Notes under the pieces: model-generated
The model's database searches: none
What the model saw: the letters and a program-made list of their open reading frames with translations, nothing else
Told to the model about the DNA's origin: nothing
Position numbers and translations under genes: made by a program
Assembly (NCBI GenBank): GCA_004794655.1
Contig: SMMW01000589.1
Coordinates: 992,001 to 1,056,000, forward strand
Origin: Marisa cornuarietis
Lineage: Eukaryota > Mollusca > Gastropoda > Architaenioglossa > Ampullariidae
Direction: 5' to 3'
DNA length: 64,000 nt
Shown here: positions 1 through 9,400 of the stretch, piece after piece
Layout of the letters: every line of letters begins with the position of its first letter
Position numbering within the stretch: the first letter of the stretch is position 1

Positions 1-215
1 CATAAGCTGGAAAAAAAATGTTAACAACTTTAATGACTGTAAGATTAGCGTTGTCATGCTTTGAATCCCGTTTTTAATGTCACTATTTTTTTAAATTCAA
101 GGTTTGCTCTTTATGAAACTTATTTTTTCTAAAATATTGACAAGTTTATATATATATAAAATTATAAAATAATTATTGGCTATAAGAAAGATAGCACACA
201 GGAAATACTACGTAC
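1..215. other. Intron of gene C (window edge)
   Basis: This is AT-rich sequence downstream of the SRCR2 first-half exon of gene C. It begins, on the minus strand, with the splice donor GTACGT just below position 216. The matching second-half SRCR2 exon should lie beyond the window edge. I see no other feature here. Confidence 0.6.
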
Positions 216-393
216 TGAGATCCAAATAAAGTTCTACAGACAATGTTTGCAGCAAGAACACTGTACAAGGGTCGTGTAGCCAGATCTCTCATTGCTGTGA
301 CGGTGCCCCACACACCGGCTTTAAAAACTTCTACCCGACCCTCGTACTGAGATGATCCGTTCACAAGGTGAACAGTTTGCACCTCCGACAGAC
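216..393 (-). CDS. Gene C exon 5: first half of SRCR domain 2
   Basis: This 178-nt exon (phase 1 in, phase 2 out) encodes the N-terminal half of a scavenger receptor cysteine-rich domain. It shows [17 protein letters not shown] and GVWGTV, then an IVC motif. The cysteine normally found after GVWGTV is replaced by threonine (GVWGTVTAM). The acceptor is TTTCAG and the donor GTACGT. It is nearly identical to 18639-18816 apart from its first 35 or so bases. The partner exon is outside the window. Confidence 0.8.
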
Positions 394-813
394 CTGAAAC
401 ATTGAACGCCAAGCTGAACACAACTGAACATTTCAAGTTTCAGTGTCTTAGAATTTAACTTACTACTTGTTCACTTACAAAAGACATTTTATGTGAGTGA
501 GTGAGTGAGTGAGTGAGTGAGTGAGTGAGTGAGTGAGTGAGTGAGTGAGTGAGAAAACTGGCTCAGAAGATTAATACATGTGTAGTGTAATTATACACAG
601 TAATACATTTGCGTATCCATTCCCGCAGACCTGTGTCACAGCTGACTCCAAGTGTATATCGAGGGTCACAGTTCTGGTCACTTGGTGAGAAACTGCAGTT
701 CGACAGCGACAGTTCCTCTCCACTGCAGTTGATGTACTTCCTGAGTATTTCACCCGGAGCTGGACCGTAAGAGTTGGCGTAGTACAGAACAGCGCCATCG
801 CTAGAAGCATAGT

Positions 814-890
<77 letters not shown>

Positions 891-3800
891 GAGTGCTGGA
901 CTTGTAGTTTTAGCTTAATGGTTTCAAGTGTAGCGTATATTTCGCACAATAGCAAGGGAAGAGTTTTCGAGAACTTAGCAAATTAAAGGAACTTCTGGTG
1001 ACATAGCACTAGAGTAATATTATCATGCAGTCAAATGTGATTCATAAGTAACTGCGCATATATCTCCGGAATTTATCTTTAAAATAACTGTCAATATCTG
1101 AAACAGCGAAATGTGTGAGTTCGTCCTTAATGCAATGTTCCTATGCAGTTTTAAGCAGTTAACTGATGTTTCATTCCATGTTCGTAAGGGAGGGGTTTGC
1201 GAGCATATCGTTAGGCATCATTGAATTTTGAAGGTAGCATTGATTACGTACGCTGGATAGCTTAGCTGTCTACAGACGACTCTCCCAAAGTTACTTGAGA
1301 CATACTGATGGCAGACACTCAGCCAGACTCCATCCTTCAAGATTTCTACTCGTCCTTCGTACGGGTTAGGTCCGTCTAAAAGTTGCACCGCAATTTCGCC
1401 TATGAAGGAAAGAAAATAAAACAACCCGTTAATAAGTTTCACAACAAAAGTTCATTTAAAGAATATAAAGCAACAATTGTTAGTTATACTGATATGGTGA
1501 ATTGCACACAAGTTTGGCTTTTTTTTTAAAGGCGATCTGGTTTAATGATATTCAAGGACGATATTGCAATCAAAACTGCGTCAAAACAATGAGAAAAAAG
1601 TGTAAAACCTTCTTAGCGTGATTTGTGTTCTACGTTTCATTCCAGAACATTTTCATTATTTCACACAATGATGCGTGGAATGTTGAAAAAAGTGCGTCGA
1701 GACAAGTATTTTTAAAATGCCATCTGCTTTTTAGATTTTTAGCATATCTAGCCTGATCAAAACCTGGCACATCTTGCAAACAAAGGTGAAATGGAAAGGG
1801 TGGTGAGTTGGATAAAGGCCATCAACAACTATCTGGACTGGGTGGCAGCATCTAATCCTGGTGATATGACCAGCAGATGTTCATATATAGAAAAGTCTAC
1901 TAAACCATTTCACCAACATTAGAGACATGTGGATTTTTTTAGGATGTTTTAGTGGACTTCTACAATGATAGAAGATAAAGGACTGGTTTACACTAAGTCA
2001 AATTACACAACATTCAGTTTTTAAGCATAATATTAACTTATATCTTATGAATATAAAAGTGAAGGGTGTGCATGTAAATGAGAGTGTTTGTACAAGAAAG
2101 GCTGCACCTTGCAAAAAAACAAAGCAGAACTGACATACATTACATAAAAATATAGGTTCTGTTCACTAAAATGTTATTTTTAGGTTCCTTTAAACGGATA
2201 CATGCAAATTTACAGCACTAGGAAATGTTCTGAAAAACCGACATTTGGCAAAGGATATCCAGAAGCTGCTTCCACAATAACATATAATTAAGATTTTATA
2301 TGTCTATCACCCCTGAAACATACATGAGAGGGAAACAATTAAGTCACCTAGGCATAATATTCATTCATTCCATATTCTTTAACAGAAAAACACAGAATAA
2401 AGGGTCTAAAATCATTTATTAAGCTCCCATGACACCAAGCCCACTAGCTGATATGTTGTGTATCTGGAAAAGAAAAAAACGAAATAAATGCATAATAAAT
2501 GGATAAAGAGGACCTTTGTTAAAGAGTAGAATATGATCTCTGATAGTCAACTATTATTGCTTCACATACAGGTATTTATAACAGCATTTACCTATCATCA
2601 TACAGGTGGCAAACAAAAATCATCAAAATCTATTATTATATATTATTCATACAAACATGTTAAAACTCTTTGCAGTAAATAAAACGAATGACGATGTGGT
2701 AGTTGGAATATGTATAATACATCAGTATTTACTGAAAGCATTTACATATCATTAAGATGCAACAGCAAGTAGCAACATCCCTTGATAAATGTAAAAGAAT
2801 TCTTATATTAATAAGTATATTTAAAAGACTTAATGGTGAATACGATTCTAAAATGTGCCATATTCGTGGTGGCATTTAAATCAATAGACACTGTAGTCTG
2901 TTGAAACCCAGGAACATTTGTGATGCAGCATGGCGTCTGGCGGGCTCTTCTGCTGTCCACATAGTTAAACATTGTGTAGATTAAAAATCGTGCTTTCTTT
3001 ATTCGCCAATTTATTTTGTGTGTGTGTGTGTGTGTGTGTGCGTGCGTGTGTGTGTATGTGTGTGTGCGGTGTGTAGTGTGTTTGTTTTGAAACGCACACA
3101 CACAATTAAACACAGACGCATAGATATTAACTAGAAAACAATGAAAATCTGCCTAATACAAAATGTACAGGTTTAACCAAAATAATGTTCACAGTAATAT
3201 TAATATGGGTATCATCTATTTTCCTAGTGGGTAAACACTGGATTTTGTGTGTTGAACACGATGGTGAACAGGTTAAATGTAAATCATCTGATGATATTTT
3301 TTATAATAAAATTTGCTGTCTATTAAAATGGAGTATTACCATAAATAAATGAAAACAAAACCGAAGCATTATTAATAGTATTATTATTCAAGGTCTACCT
3401 TTTGTTCGATCTGTTTGCAGTTCATGAATTTTTTTGATACACTTTATTATTTTGATTCCTACGTTAATACGCATTTAAAGTTCGTAAAAAACACACATCA
3501 ATAAGCTTCGAGAAGAACAAGTATCTCACTAGCACCACTTTATATACGCAATATGATATAGAAATCAAAGTATTGAGGACATTTCATTGTTTCTAATTGT
3601 CAAAATAGAATGAAAAATAAATCTGTTTGTATGAAACGTTTACCTTGTGTCTCTACACCAGGCAGAAGAACGAACAAAATAATACATGCCAAAGTTAACT
3701 CTTGCCATCATACACCTACGTGAGAAAACACGTTACTAAAAAGTGAACAGTACAAAGATGTGATTAAGAACTAAAAAGCAAAAATGTAAGAACAAGTCAA

Positions 3801-4023
3801 AATAAAGATATAGCTATGAAAGAGGGAGCCTCAAAAAATAATGCTACTTAAATACCTCTGACGAAAAAATTGGTAGTACAAAGCAAACAAGAAACTACTT
3901 CGATTATGATATTTATCAGTTAATTTTCTTTTTCTTTTTTATTGTGCATGCGCACGCAAAAGTAGAGTATATAGACGGCTTCATCAACATGCAGGAGCTC
4001 AACTGACCTTGACAGATTCCCAT
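216..4023 (-). CDS. Gene C, 5' part: signal peptide plus SRCR domains of a mosaic extracellular protein (partial)
   Basis: This is the first part of a third family member, running off the low end of the window. Inferred coding exons are 4008-4023, 3644-3700, 1252-1399, 631-800 and 216-393. They give a start and signal peptide, one complete two-exon SRCR domain and the first half of a second. Splice phases (1, 1, 2, 1, 2) match genes B and D exactly, and the SRCR exon lengths (148, 170, 178) are identical to the other copies. The protein is expected to be secreted or surface exposed, with CUB and mucin-4-like domains following outside the window, by analogy with gene B. Odd point: exon 2 needs a different 3' splice site from gene B to avoid a stop. 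The SRCR exons are much closer to unit D than to the first SRCR pair of gene B. Confidence 0.75.
492..554. repeat. (GAGT)n microsatellite
   Basis: About fifteen perfect tetranucleotide units lie in the intron between the two SRCR domains of gene C. Confidence 0.95.
631..1399 (-). CDS. Gene C exons 3-4: SRCR domain 1
   Basis: Two exons, 1252-1399 (148 nt) and 631-800 (170 nt), encode one SRCR domain: [32 protein letters not shown], then [36 protein letters not shown] and GVSCDTG. Six cysteines and a two-exon split are the known hallmarks of group A SRCR domains (group B have eight cysteines and one exon). The inner splice is phase 2 and the outer ones phase 1. The acceptor of the second exon lies just downstream, on the minus strand, of a long (GT)n tract. 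Ligand unknown; SRCR domains commonly bind proteins or microbial polyanions. Confidence 0.85.
817..888. repeat. (AC)n microsatellite
   Basis: About 36 perfect AC units. On the coding strand this is (GT)n ending some 13 bases before the acceptor of the SRCR1 second-half exon. The same tract at the same place is found in unit D at 19240-19322. The Cys/Val runs of overlapping open frames come from this repeat. Confidence 0.95.
1400..3643. other. Intron 2 of gene C
   Basis: This is a 2.2-kb AT-rich intron between the signal-peptide exon and SRCR1. Apart from a (TG)n-type tract at about 3017-3066 I see no gene, RNA or recognisable transposon in it. The corresponding intron of gene B (45065-45739) is only 0.7 kb and is not visibly similar. 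Confidence 0.5.
3017..3066. repeat. Imperfect (TG)n microsatellite
   Basis: A TG/CG dinucleotide tract with a few interruptions, within intron 2 of gene C. Confidence 0.9.
3644..4023 (-). CDS. Gene C exons 1-2: start codon and signal peptide
   Basis: Exon 1 coding is 4008-4023: ATG GGA ATC TGT CAA G, followed by donor GTCAGT. If exon 2 began at 3715, the site equivalent to gene B (after CGTAG), the second codon across the junction would be TGA. If it begins 15 nt further in, at 3700 after GGCAAG, the frame reads MGICQ followed by ELTLACIILFVLLPGVETQ, a typical signal peptide. The donor at 3643 is GTAAAC in phase 1. The same internal AG exists in gene B and is also in frame there. The start was chosen because the ATG context and the 16-nt coding length match gene B exactly. 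Confidence 0.65.
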
Positions 4024-4470
4024 GGCTCCGAGCGGTTGCAGGAAGAGAAGGCTTTGTAGTGACCCTTGCTCTGCCCCAGTTCTTTTAAAGGCATCCAAAG
4101 CAGGATGTGGCCTTCCCCTCAGGGCCCATCGATGACAGTCTATGAGCTATTGTTTGTTATTGCGTAGTATGTATACCGTGTTTCCCCGTGTTTCTTTCTT
4201 TCTTCTCTCGTCCCTCTCTCTTTCTCTGTATCCGAACGAGAGAATTTTCCTTCTACCAATTTACTAAATTGCAACTCCTCTTCTATGATTGGCCGGGCAA
4301 ATGAGGATGTAGGACGTGAACATGACGAAACAACCGATTGACAGATGTTAACCCTGCCCTTGAACCTCATCTCGTGCGACTCATGGCACGTTCCACTGTG
4401 AGTGCAGTTTCTAAATGTGTACGCTGAAGTATTTTTCAAAACACACTGAGTACTGACACTTGATGTTAGT
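4024..4470 (-). promoter_or_regulatory. Upstream/5'-UTR block conserved with gene B
   Basis: Immediately upstream of the gene C start, about 130 bases align by eye with the region upstream of the gene B start (46095-46230). Shared pieces include TTCCTGCAACC just before the ATG, a GAAGG(C/T)CACRTCC-type block and an AACAAACA-type block. Further upstream, 4395-4460 resembles 47278-47340 around GAGTGCA and TAGTACTGAC-like words (plus strand). This probably marks a duplicated 5' UTR and promoter. I see no convincing TATA box. Confidence 0.45.
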
Positions 4471-4680
4471 ATTCATGCCAACATTAAGGAATACTGACTC
4501 GCAACATCAAAGAGTCAATTTTTATTACAGCGAAGTCTTAGCTTGTCGCGATTTTCATGCATACGTGTATGCATGTATCTATCTATGTATGTATGTAGAT
4601 ACGAATGTATTTTTGTAGTTTTTACAAACAATTTTACTTCTTTCAGACGGAAAGGTGATGGGGAACAGAAAAGATTATGG

Positions 4681-4857
4681 CCTCGGTTCTCAACCTGGGG
4701 GGCGCGCCCCCCAAGGGGGGCGCAAGCTGCTGAAAAGGGGGCCGCAAAGGCGGTCATTTTCTCATATCTCATATAGGTATTAGTGGCTAAGGGGGGCGCG
4801 CGGACGTACCTTTATTCGTCTGGGGGGGCGTCACAAGTAAAAGGTTGAGAAACGCTG
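4681..4857. mobile_element. hAT-type MITE with 8-bp target-site duplication
   Basis: This 177-bp element has terminal inverted repeats: left CCTCGGTTCTCAACC, right (reverse complement) CAGCGTTTCTCAACC. It is flanked by perfect 8-bp direct repeats GATTATGG at 4673-4680 and 4858-4865. An 8-bp duplication and C(A/C)G..TTCTCAACC ends are typical of hAT transposons. It is too short to encode a transposase, so it is non-autonomous. The interior is extremely GC-rich and holds a 16-bp perfect palindrome of G6, CGCG, C6 type near 4700. Confidence 0.85.
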
Positions 4858-4865
4858 GATTATGG

Positions 4866-6631
4866 CATGATGAGGTATTTGCGTGCGACAGTGCGTGGGA
4901 GTTTCTCGTGACGACCGCCTTATCTTTGATGTAACCGCGTCATTGAAATGTTCCACGAATTGATAAAAATCTTCAAAGAACAACCAGCACCTAACGTTTT
5001 TCATGATCTTATCTGATGTTATGACTAAAACTCCATCCCTGGGATTATAGCCAATAAAATAAAACGAAATTATATGTAAAGGGTATAAGAAAAAGGTTGA
5101 TGATGTGATAAAGGTAAACATACGGGAAAGGAAAAAAAGGTGTTTATTCGAAGGATGCTTTTAAAATAAAGAAAACTTGGCATATTGACATATCCAGTAC
5201 TATTTAAAGTAAGTCAAGGCACAATCCATTGAAAAGCTTTATACTGAGAAATGTTTCTTCAAACCGCTATATGCAGTTAAAAGATTAATATAGTTACTTT
5301 ACTTAAAATCATAGCATTGTCAGAAATACGCAACACACAGAAAGGTTACAAACAACACACCGGCCAACACACTTTCACGCAACAAAGTACTAAGACCTGT
5401 AAGTGGGTTCCTAACTTTCTTTAATTTCGGGATTCTTTCTTGTCTTTCTAGGGTAGCAGCAACATTCACCAATTTCAAATACATTTTCAACTTTCAAGAA
5501 TTTCAACAATTGCAAATCAACATATCTATAAACTAATTACAGGCGAGGTAAACCCTCTCAATAATGTACGTTATTCTAATCAATGTATGACAACAATCCA
5601 GCATGAATATCATATCAATAACGTATATAACTCTCGATCATCAAATCATTCGTCTTCAATAAATAGCTCTTCCTTCTATAAGTCAGATCCTCTTCCAATG
5701 AGCACACCAAACAGTTTCTCAAAAGGTAAACAAATGACTAAAACACACTTACTGTCAAAGTCCGGTCAGAACACACGCACTCACAGATGTACACTTTCCT
5801 GTAATAGTCTCTCTTGAAGCTATTTAGGTAACGAGCTGTCTGCGCAAACTCGTAGATTACCGACTAACTCCAAATCCACGTAGCGGATGTGTACGAGTGC
5901 ACACACACACTGCTGAAGGCAATATACTCCGATAATGGCTGTCGACGATGTACAGGGATTGATGAATGCACACAGCACTATGACGTCTAACAGAATCCAC
6001 CCCTTAAAGGCTGGGAGAACTTAATGCCGACGATATACACCTTTTCTGGTATTCTTTTTCCAAACTCATTCACAGACACCCCAAGTACCGTGACGCAGAC
6101 GACTCTTTTTTAAACCGCCCGCTCTCCTCTCACTCCCAGCAGACGACACATCACGTCATTCTTCGTTTTTCGTCACGCGTTCTAACCCATACTCACAAGC
6201 GTACATTGAAGGGCCGCTATCTCTGCCGCTTAAAACATACAAGGGGGCTAACTCCATTCCTGAACATTCCTTAAGTCACACGCTTTTGTTGCTTTCAACA
6301 CACTACACACTCGTAACAAATCAGGGATGGTAACTCTGATCCCTGACGTTCATGAGGCCTTCTTTATGATACGTTTCTACCGATTATTAAGTCGACTAAT
6401 GCTTATATTTGCAAATAAAAAAAAGAAAAGAAACAAAACCGAAACATTGTGGTACATCTACGGTTTGCAACCAGCAGATTTCTTTCCGAATAGATTGACT
6501 AGTTGCTTTTTCATGGATACTACCGCTCTCGGGTTTGAAACCTGTGTACTGCTGTGTAAACAACTATGTTTTCTTTTTGGTTCTTGGTTCGTATCTCTCT
6601 GATATACAACAATTGAAAATACTTTCTTGAG
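4866..6631. other. Intergenic sequence without recognised gene
   Basis: Moderately AT-rich sequence between the MITE and the SINE. The open frames here are short and lack recognisable domains. I see no tRNA, repeat array or splice-linked coding sequence. Confidence 0.5.
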
Positions 6632-6840
6632 GAAGTGGATAGCCGAGTGGTTAGAGGGCTGGCGTCCGAACAAAGAGCACGTTGGTTCAGTACCCGACTA
6701 AAGCAGCAAACTTCCCCCAGTCAACCAAGCTGGAAGGAATAGGTACCTGACTCCATGTAGGGTTAATGATTTAATGGTAATTTAAATCTTTCCGAGCCCT
6801 GGCTGTCAAGTGAAAGCAATCTGTACAACTACATGATTTG
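6632..6840 (+). mobile_element. tRNA-derived SINE (copy 1)
   Basis: The head (6632-6704) contains an A-box-like TAGCCGAGTGG at 6640-6650 and a B-box-like GGTTCAGTACC about 43 bases later, as in a tRNA-derived RNA polymerase III promoter. The body reads CAGCAAACTTCCCCCAGTC, then GAATAGGTACCTGACT. The same head and body occur in reverse orientation at 20770-20992, which establishes a dispersed repeat. The 3' boundary is approximate. A functional tRNA is unlikely: no clean cloverleaf or acceptor stem is apparent. Confidence 0.75.
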
Positions 6841-6957
6841 GTTTAATAACCTTTTGTGTTATTTTGAATAGTTGTGCACTTGTATACTTACATACGTATA
6901 CGGTAGAGATATTTCGAAGACTCATCGTTTATTCAAGCATTTATAAAACAACATTTG

Positions 6958-9400
6958 GCGCAGTAACCGGTCTGTCAGTCAGTCAGTCGTCCCTTGCCTG
7001 GCACCTGGCGTTGGGGGGAGCACATGGATAGACGCTGCAGCTGATAGGGCCCGCCACTCTTGCCTATTTTGGGCAATAGTCAGCAGGTCTTGTACAGGAC
7101 GACCAGTCCAGTCTTTGACGTTCGTAAGCCAGTTCTTTCTCTGACCACCGCGGCGTCGGCCACCCTCCAAGGTGCCTTGAAGGATAGTCTTCGACAAGGT
7201 GTCGTGCCGGGTTACATGGCCAAAGAAGACCAGCTTACGTTGCTTGACTGTTGGTAGTAGAGGTTCCTGGTGTCCTACGAGTGCGGCAATCTTGTTTCTT
7301 ACAAAGTCGTTGGTTTTGTGTTCTTTGTATGAGATCCGGAGCAGCTTCCTCAGACACTTGTGCTCGAATGCCTGGATTCTCCTTTCTGTTTCGGCGAGTA
7401 GAGTCCACGTGTCGCATCCGTAGAGCAGGATTGGCACTACCAGGGATTTGTATAGCATGTACTTGGTAGTGAACCTTATCTTGTGGCTATGCCAGATCCT
7501 ATCTAGTCTAGCCATTGCTGCTGTGGCTGTTGCGATCCTGATGCGGATATCTTGCGTGGAGCTGCCGTCCTTGGAGAGGGCGGCTCCCAAGTACTTGAAG
7601 CTACTTACCTCTTCGAGCTGTACCCCGTTCATATAGATGTCTGCTTTGCCGTTGCCATTGATCATAACTTTGCTTTTTTCTGTGCTGGTCTCCATTCCAT
7701 ATGCGTTTGAGCTGTCTGTCAGTCTGTTGGTGAGGTCTTGCAGTTCCTTGTTTGTACCTGCTAACAGATCTATATCATCTGCAAAGCGTAGGTTGCAGAT
7801 TGGTCTTCCACCGATTGAAATGGAGGTATGGTGGTCATGAAGAGCTTCAAGCATGATGTTCTCCAAGAATATATTAAACAACACGGGTGATAGGGGACAT
7901 CCTTGACGTACTCCTACTGTGGTACGAATGTAAGCTCCTATTTGGTTGTTAAGCAAAACTGTACTCGTTGAGCTGTTATACAACGCTTCAACGACTTGGA
8001 CAAGCCCTTCCTCAATGTTGAATTTCCGCATCACATGCCATAGCCCCTCGTGCCAGACTCTGTCAAATGCCTTCTTAAAGTCAATAAAGTTGTGGTAAAG
8101 GTCCCGCTGATGCTGCAGATGCTTTTCTATAAGAAGACGACAGTTGAAGATCTGCTCATCTGTGCTTCTACGTGGTCTGAAGCCAGCCTGTTCTTCTGCT
8201 AGCAGCTCTTCTGCGGTGGTTCTGATGCGGTTCTGTATGACCTTCAGCATGACTTTGCTAGGGTGACTGATAAGGCTTATTGTTCTGTAGTTCTGACACT
8301 GTTTGCTGTTTCCTTTCTTTGGGAGGGGAATGATTAGTGACTGCGTCCATTCTCTGGCCCATTCCTTGCGCTCCCAGACTCTTTGGCACAGAACAGTTAG
8401 GGCTTTTGTAGTTGCTTCCCCACCCTGCTTGAGCAGCTCAGCTGGTACATTATCAACGCCTGGTGACTTTCCTCCCTTCAAACTATGTACAGCTCTTTCG
8501 ACCTCTTCCCGTAGGACTGGTAGGTCTGCAGGTTCACTGTCTCTAGTCTGGTTGTTTTGGAGAATGTTGGCGTCGGTCTTCAGCTGGTAATTGTACAGGT
8601 CCTTGCAGTATTCTGTCCATCGGTTGAGAAGGTGACCATCGCTGTCTTCGATGACTGAGATCTTCTGCTGGTCTGTCTTAGTGAGGGTCTTTAGAAGTTG
8701 GTAGGCCTTTTTGCTGTCACCTCGGGCCATTCCAACCTCTATGTCCTGGCACTGCTCCTCGATCCAGCTCTCCCTAGCTGCCTTCATCCCTTTCTTAATG
8801 GCACAATTCACTTCTTTGTATTTGGTTGCTGCTTCTGGTTTGCTTTTCTTTTCCCTCTTCAAGGCCCTCCTTTGGTCACAGAGGTCTAGTATGTCGTTCG
8901 TGACCCATGGCTGTTTCTTATTTCTATGTCGCCCTAGAACCTCTTGGGCTGTCGACAGTAGCACCTCTTTGATGTTTTCAGCGAGGGTGTCTACATCACA
9001 GTCCACCAGGTTCAGTGCGCCAAATTTTCCGCCAACCGTGGCCTTGAAGACTTCTGCAACCTTTGGGTCTTGCAGCTTCTCCAAATCAAAGCGAATTCGG
9101 GGAGTGTTTAAGAGTCGCTTCGCTTTCAGCCTCAGCTTCAGGTTTGTTAGAACAAGGTCATGGTCGCTGCCTATGTCAGCGCCTGGGTACGTCCTTGTCT
9201 TGGCCCTGTTGATGCTGGATTTGAAGCGTCTCGGCAGTAGGATGTAGTCGATCTGATTATGGACCAATCCGTCTGGTGAATGCCAGGTGGCCGTCCTTGA
9301 TTTCTTGTGGGGATACAAGGTGTTGGCTAAGGTGAGATAAACCGGTCTGTGAGATAAATGCATTGATGAGGCCATGTTTGGATATAAACTACCAAACGAT
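6958..9400 (-). mobile_element. Non-LTR retrotransposon (RTE-like LINE), 5'-truncated
   Basis: The element carries one long uninterrupted frame (6979-9375) with the end of an endonuclease domain and a full reverse transcriptase. The 3' end after the stop is very short and consists of ACTG-type tandem units (plus strand GTCAGTCAGTCAGTC at about 6972-6988), as expected for RTE-like elements with simple-repeat tails. The N-terminal part of the endonuclease is absent, so it looks 5'-truncated near 9380. I could not identify a convincing target-site duplication. It sits in the intergenic space between unit D and gene C in the same orientation as the genes. Confidence 0.85.
6979..9375 (-). CDS. LINE ORF: endonuclease (C-terminal part) - reverse transcriptase
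   Basis: The frame has 798 codons without frameshift or stop. Residues about 35-75 carry the end of an AP-type endonuclease: DGLVHNQIDYILLPRRF and the catalytic GSDHDLV motif. The reverse transcriptase follows at about 290-560, with GFRPRRSTDEQIF, NFIDFKKAFDRVWHEGL, VRQGCPLSPVLFNIFLE and the FADD active site (LRFADDIDLLAG), then a thumb region with KYLG. The C-terminus has a WRAL-like motif. Members of this group are often annotated as craniofacial development protein 2-like or endonuclease-reverse transcriptase; I place it near the RTE clade with moderate confidence. The first 250 or so residues of a full element are missing, so it could not nick DNA by itself. The listed ATG is simply the first in the truncated frame. 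Confidence 0.9.
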   Translation of the reverse strand: MASSMHLSHRPVYLTLANTLYPHKKSRTATWHSPDGLVHNQIDYILLPRRFKSSINRAKTRTYPGADIGSDHDLVLTNLKLRLKAKRLLNTPRIRFDLEKLQDPKVAEVFKATVGGKFGALNLVDCDVDTLAENIKEVLLSTAQEVLGRHRNKKQPWVTNDILDLCDQRRALKREKKSKPEAATKYKEVNCAIKKGMKAARESWIEEQCQDIEVGMARGDSKKAYQLLKTLTKTDQQKISVIEDSDGHLLNRWTEYCKDLYNYQLKTDANILQNNQTRDSEPADLPVLREEVERAVHSLKGGKSPGVDNVPAELLKQGGEATTKALTVLCQRVWERKEWAREWTQSLIIPLPKKGNSKQCQNYRTISLISHPSKVMLKVIQNRIRTTAEELLAEEQAGFRPRRSTDEQIFNCRLLIEKHLQHQRDLYHNFIDFKKAFDRVWHEGLWHVMRKFNIEEGLVQVVEALYNSSTSTVLLNNQIGAYIRTTVGVRQGCPLSPVLFNIFLENIMLEALHDHHTSISIGGRPICNLRFADDIDLLAGTNKELQDLTNRLTDSSNAYGMETSTEKSKVMINGNGKADIYMNGVQLEEVSSFKYLGAALSKDGSSTQDIRIRIATATAAMARLDRIWHSHKIRFTTKYMLYKSLVVPILLYGCDTWTLLAETERRIQAFEHKCLRKLLRISYKEHKTNDFVRNKIAALVGHQEPLLPTVKQRKLVFFGHVTRHDTLSKTILQGTLEGGRRRGGQRKNWLTNVKDWTGRPVQDLLTIAQNRQEWRALSAAASIHVLPPTPGARQGTTD

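Noticed and set aside
571..955. Minus-strand open frames with long Cys/Val runs (also at 18947-19375, 61552-61788 and the Met-Tyr-Val-Cys frame at 43694-43924)
   Set aside because: They are translations of AC, CACG and CATA microsatellites; only the SRCR or VWD parts next to some of them are real exons.
6638..6704. Possible functional tRNA
   Set aside because: A- and B-box words are present, but the flanking sequence is shared with the copy at 20770-20992, which identifies a SINE, and no clean cloverleaf is visible.
8711..9247. 178-codon plus-strand frame
   Set aside because: Antisense to the LINE reverse transcriptase frame.
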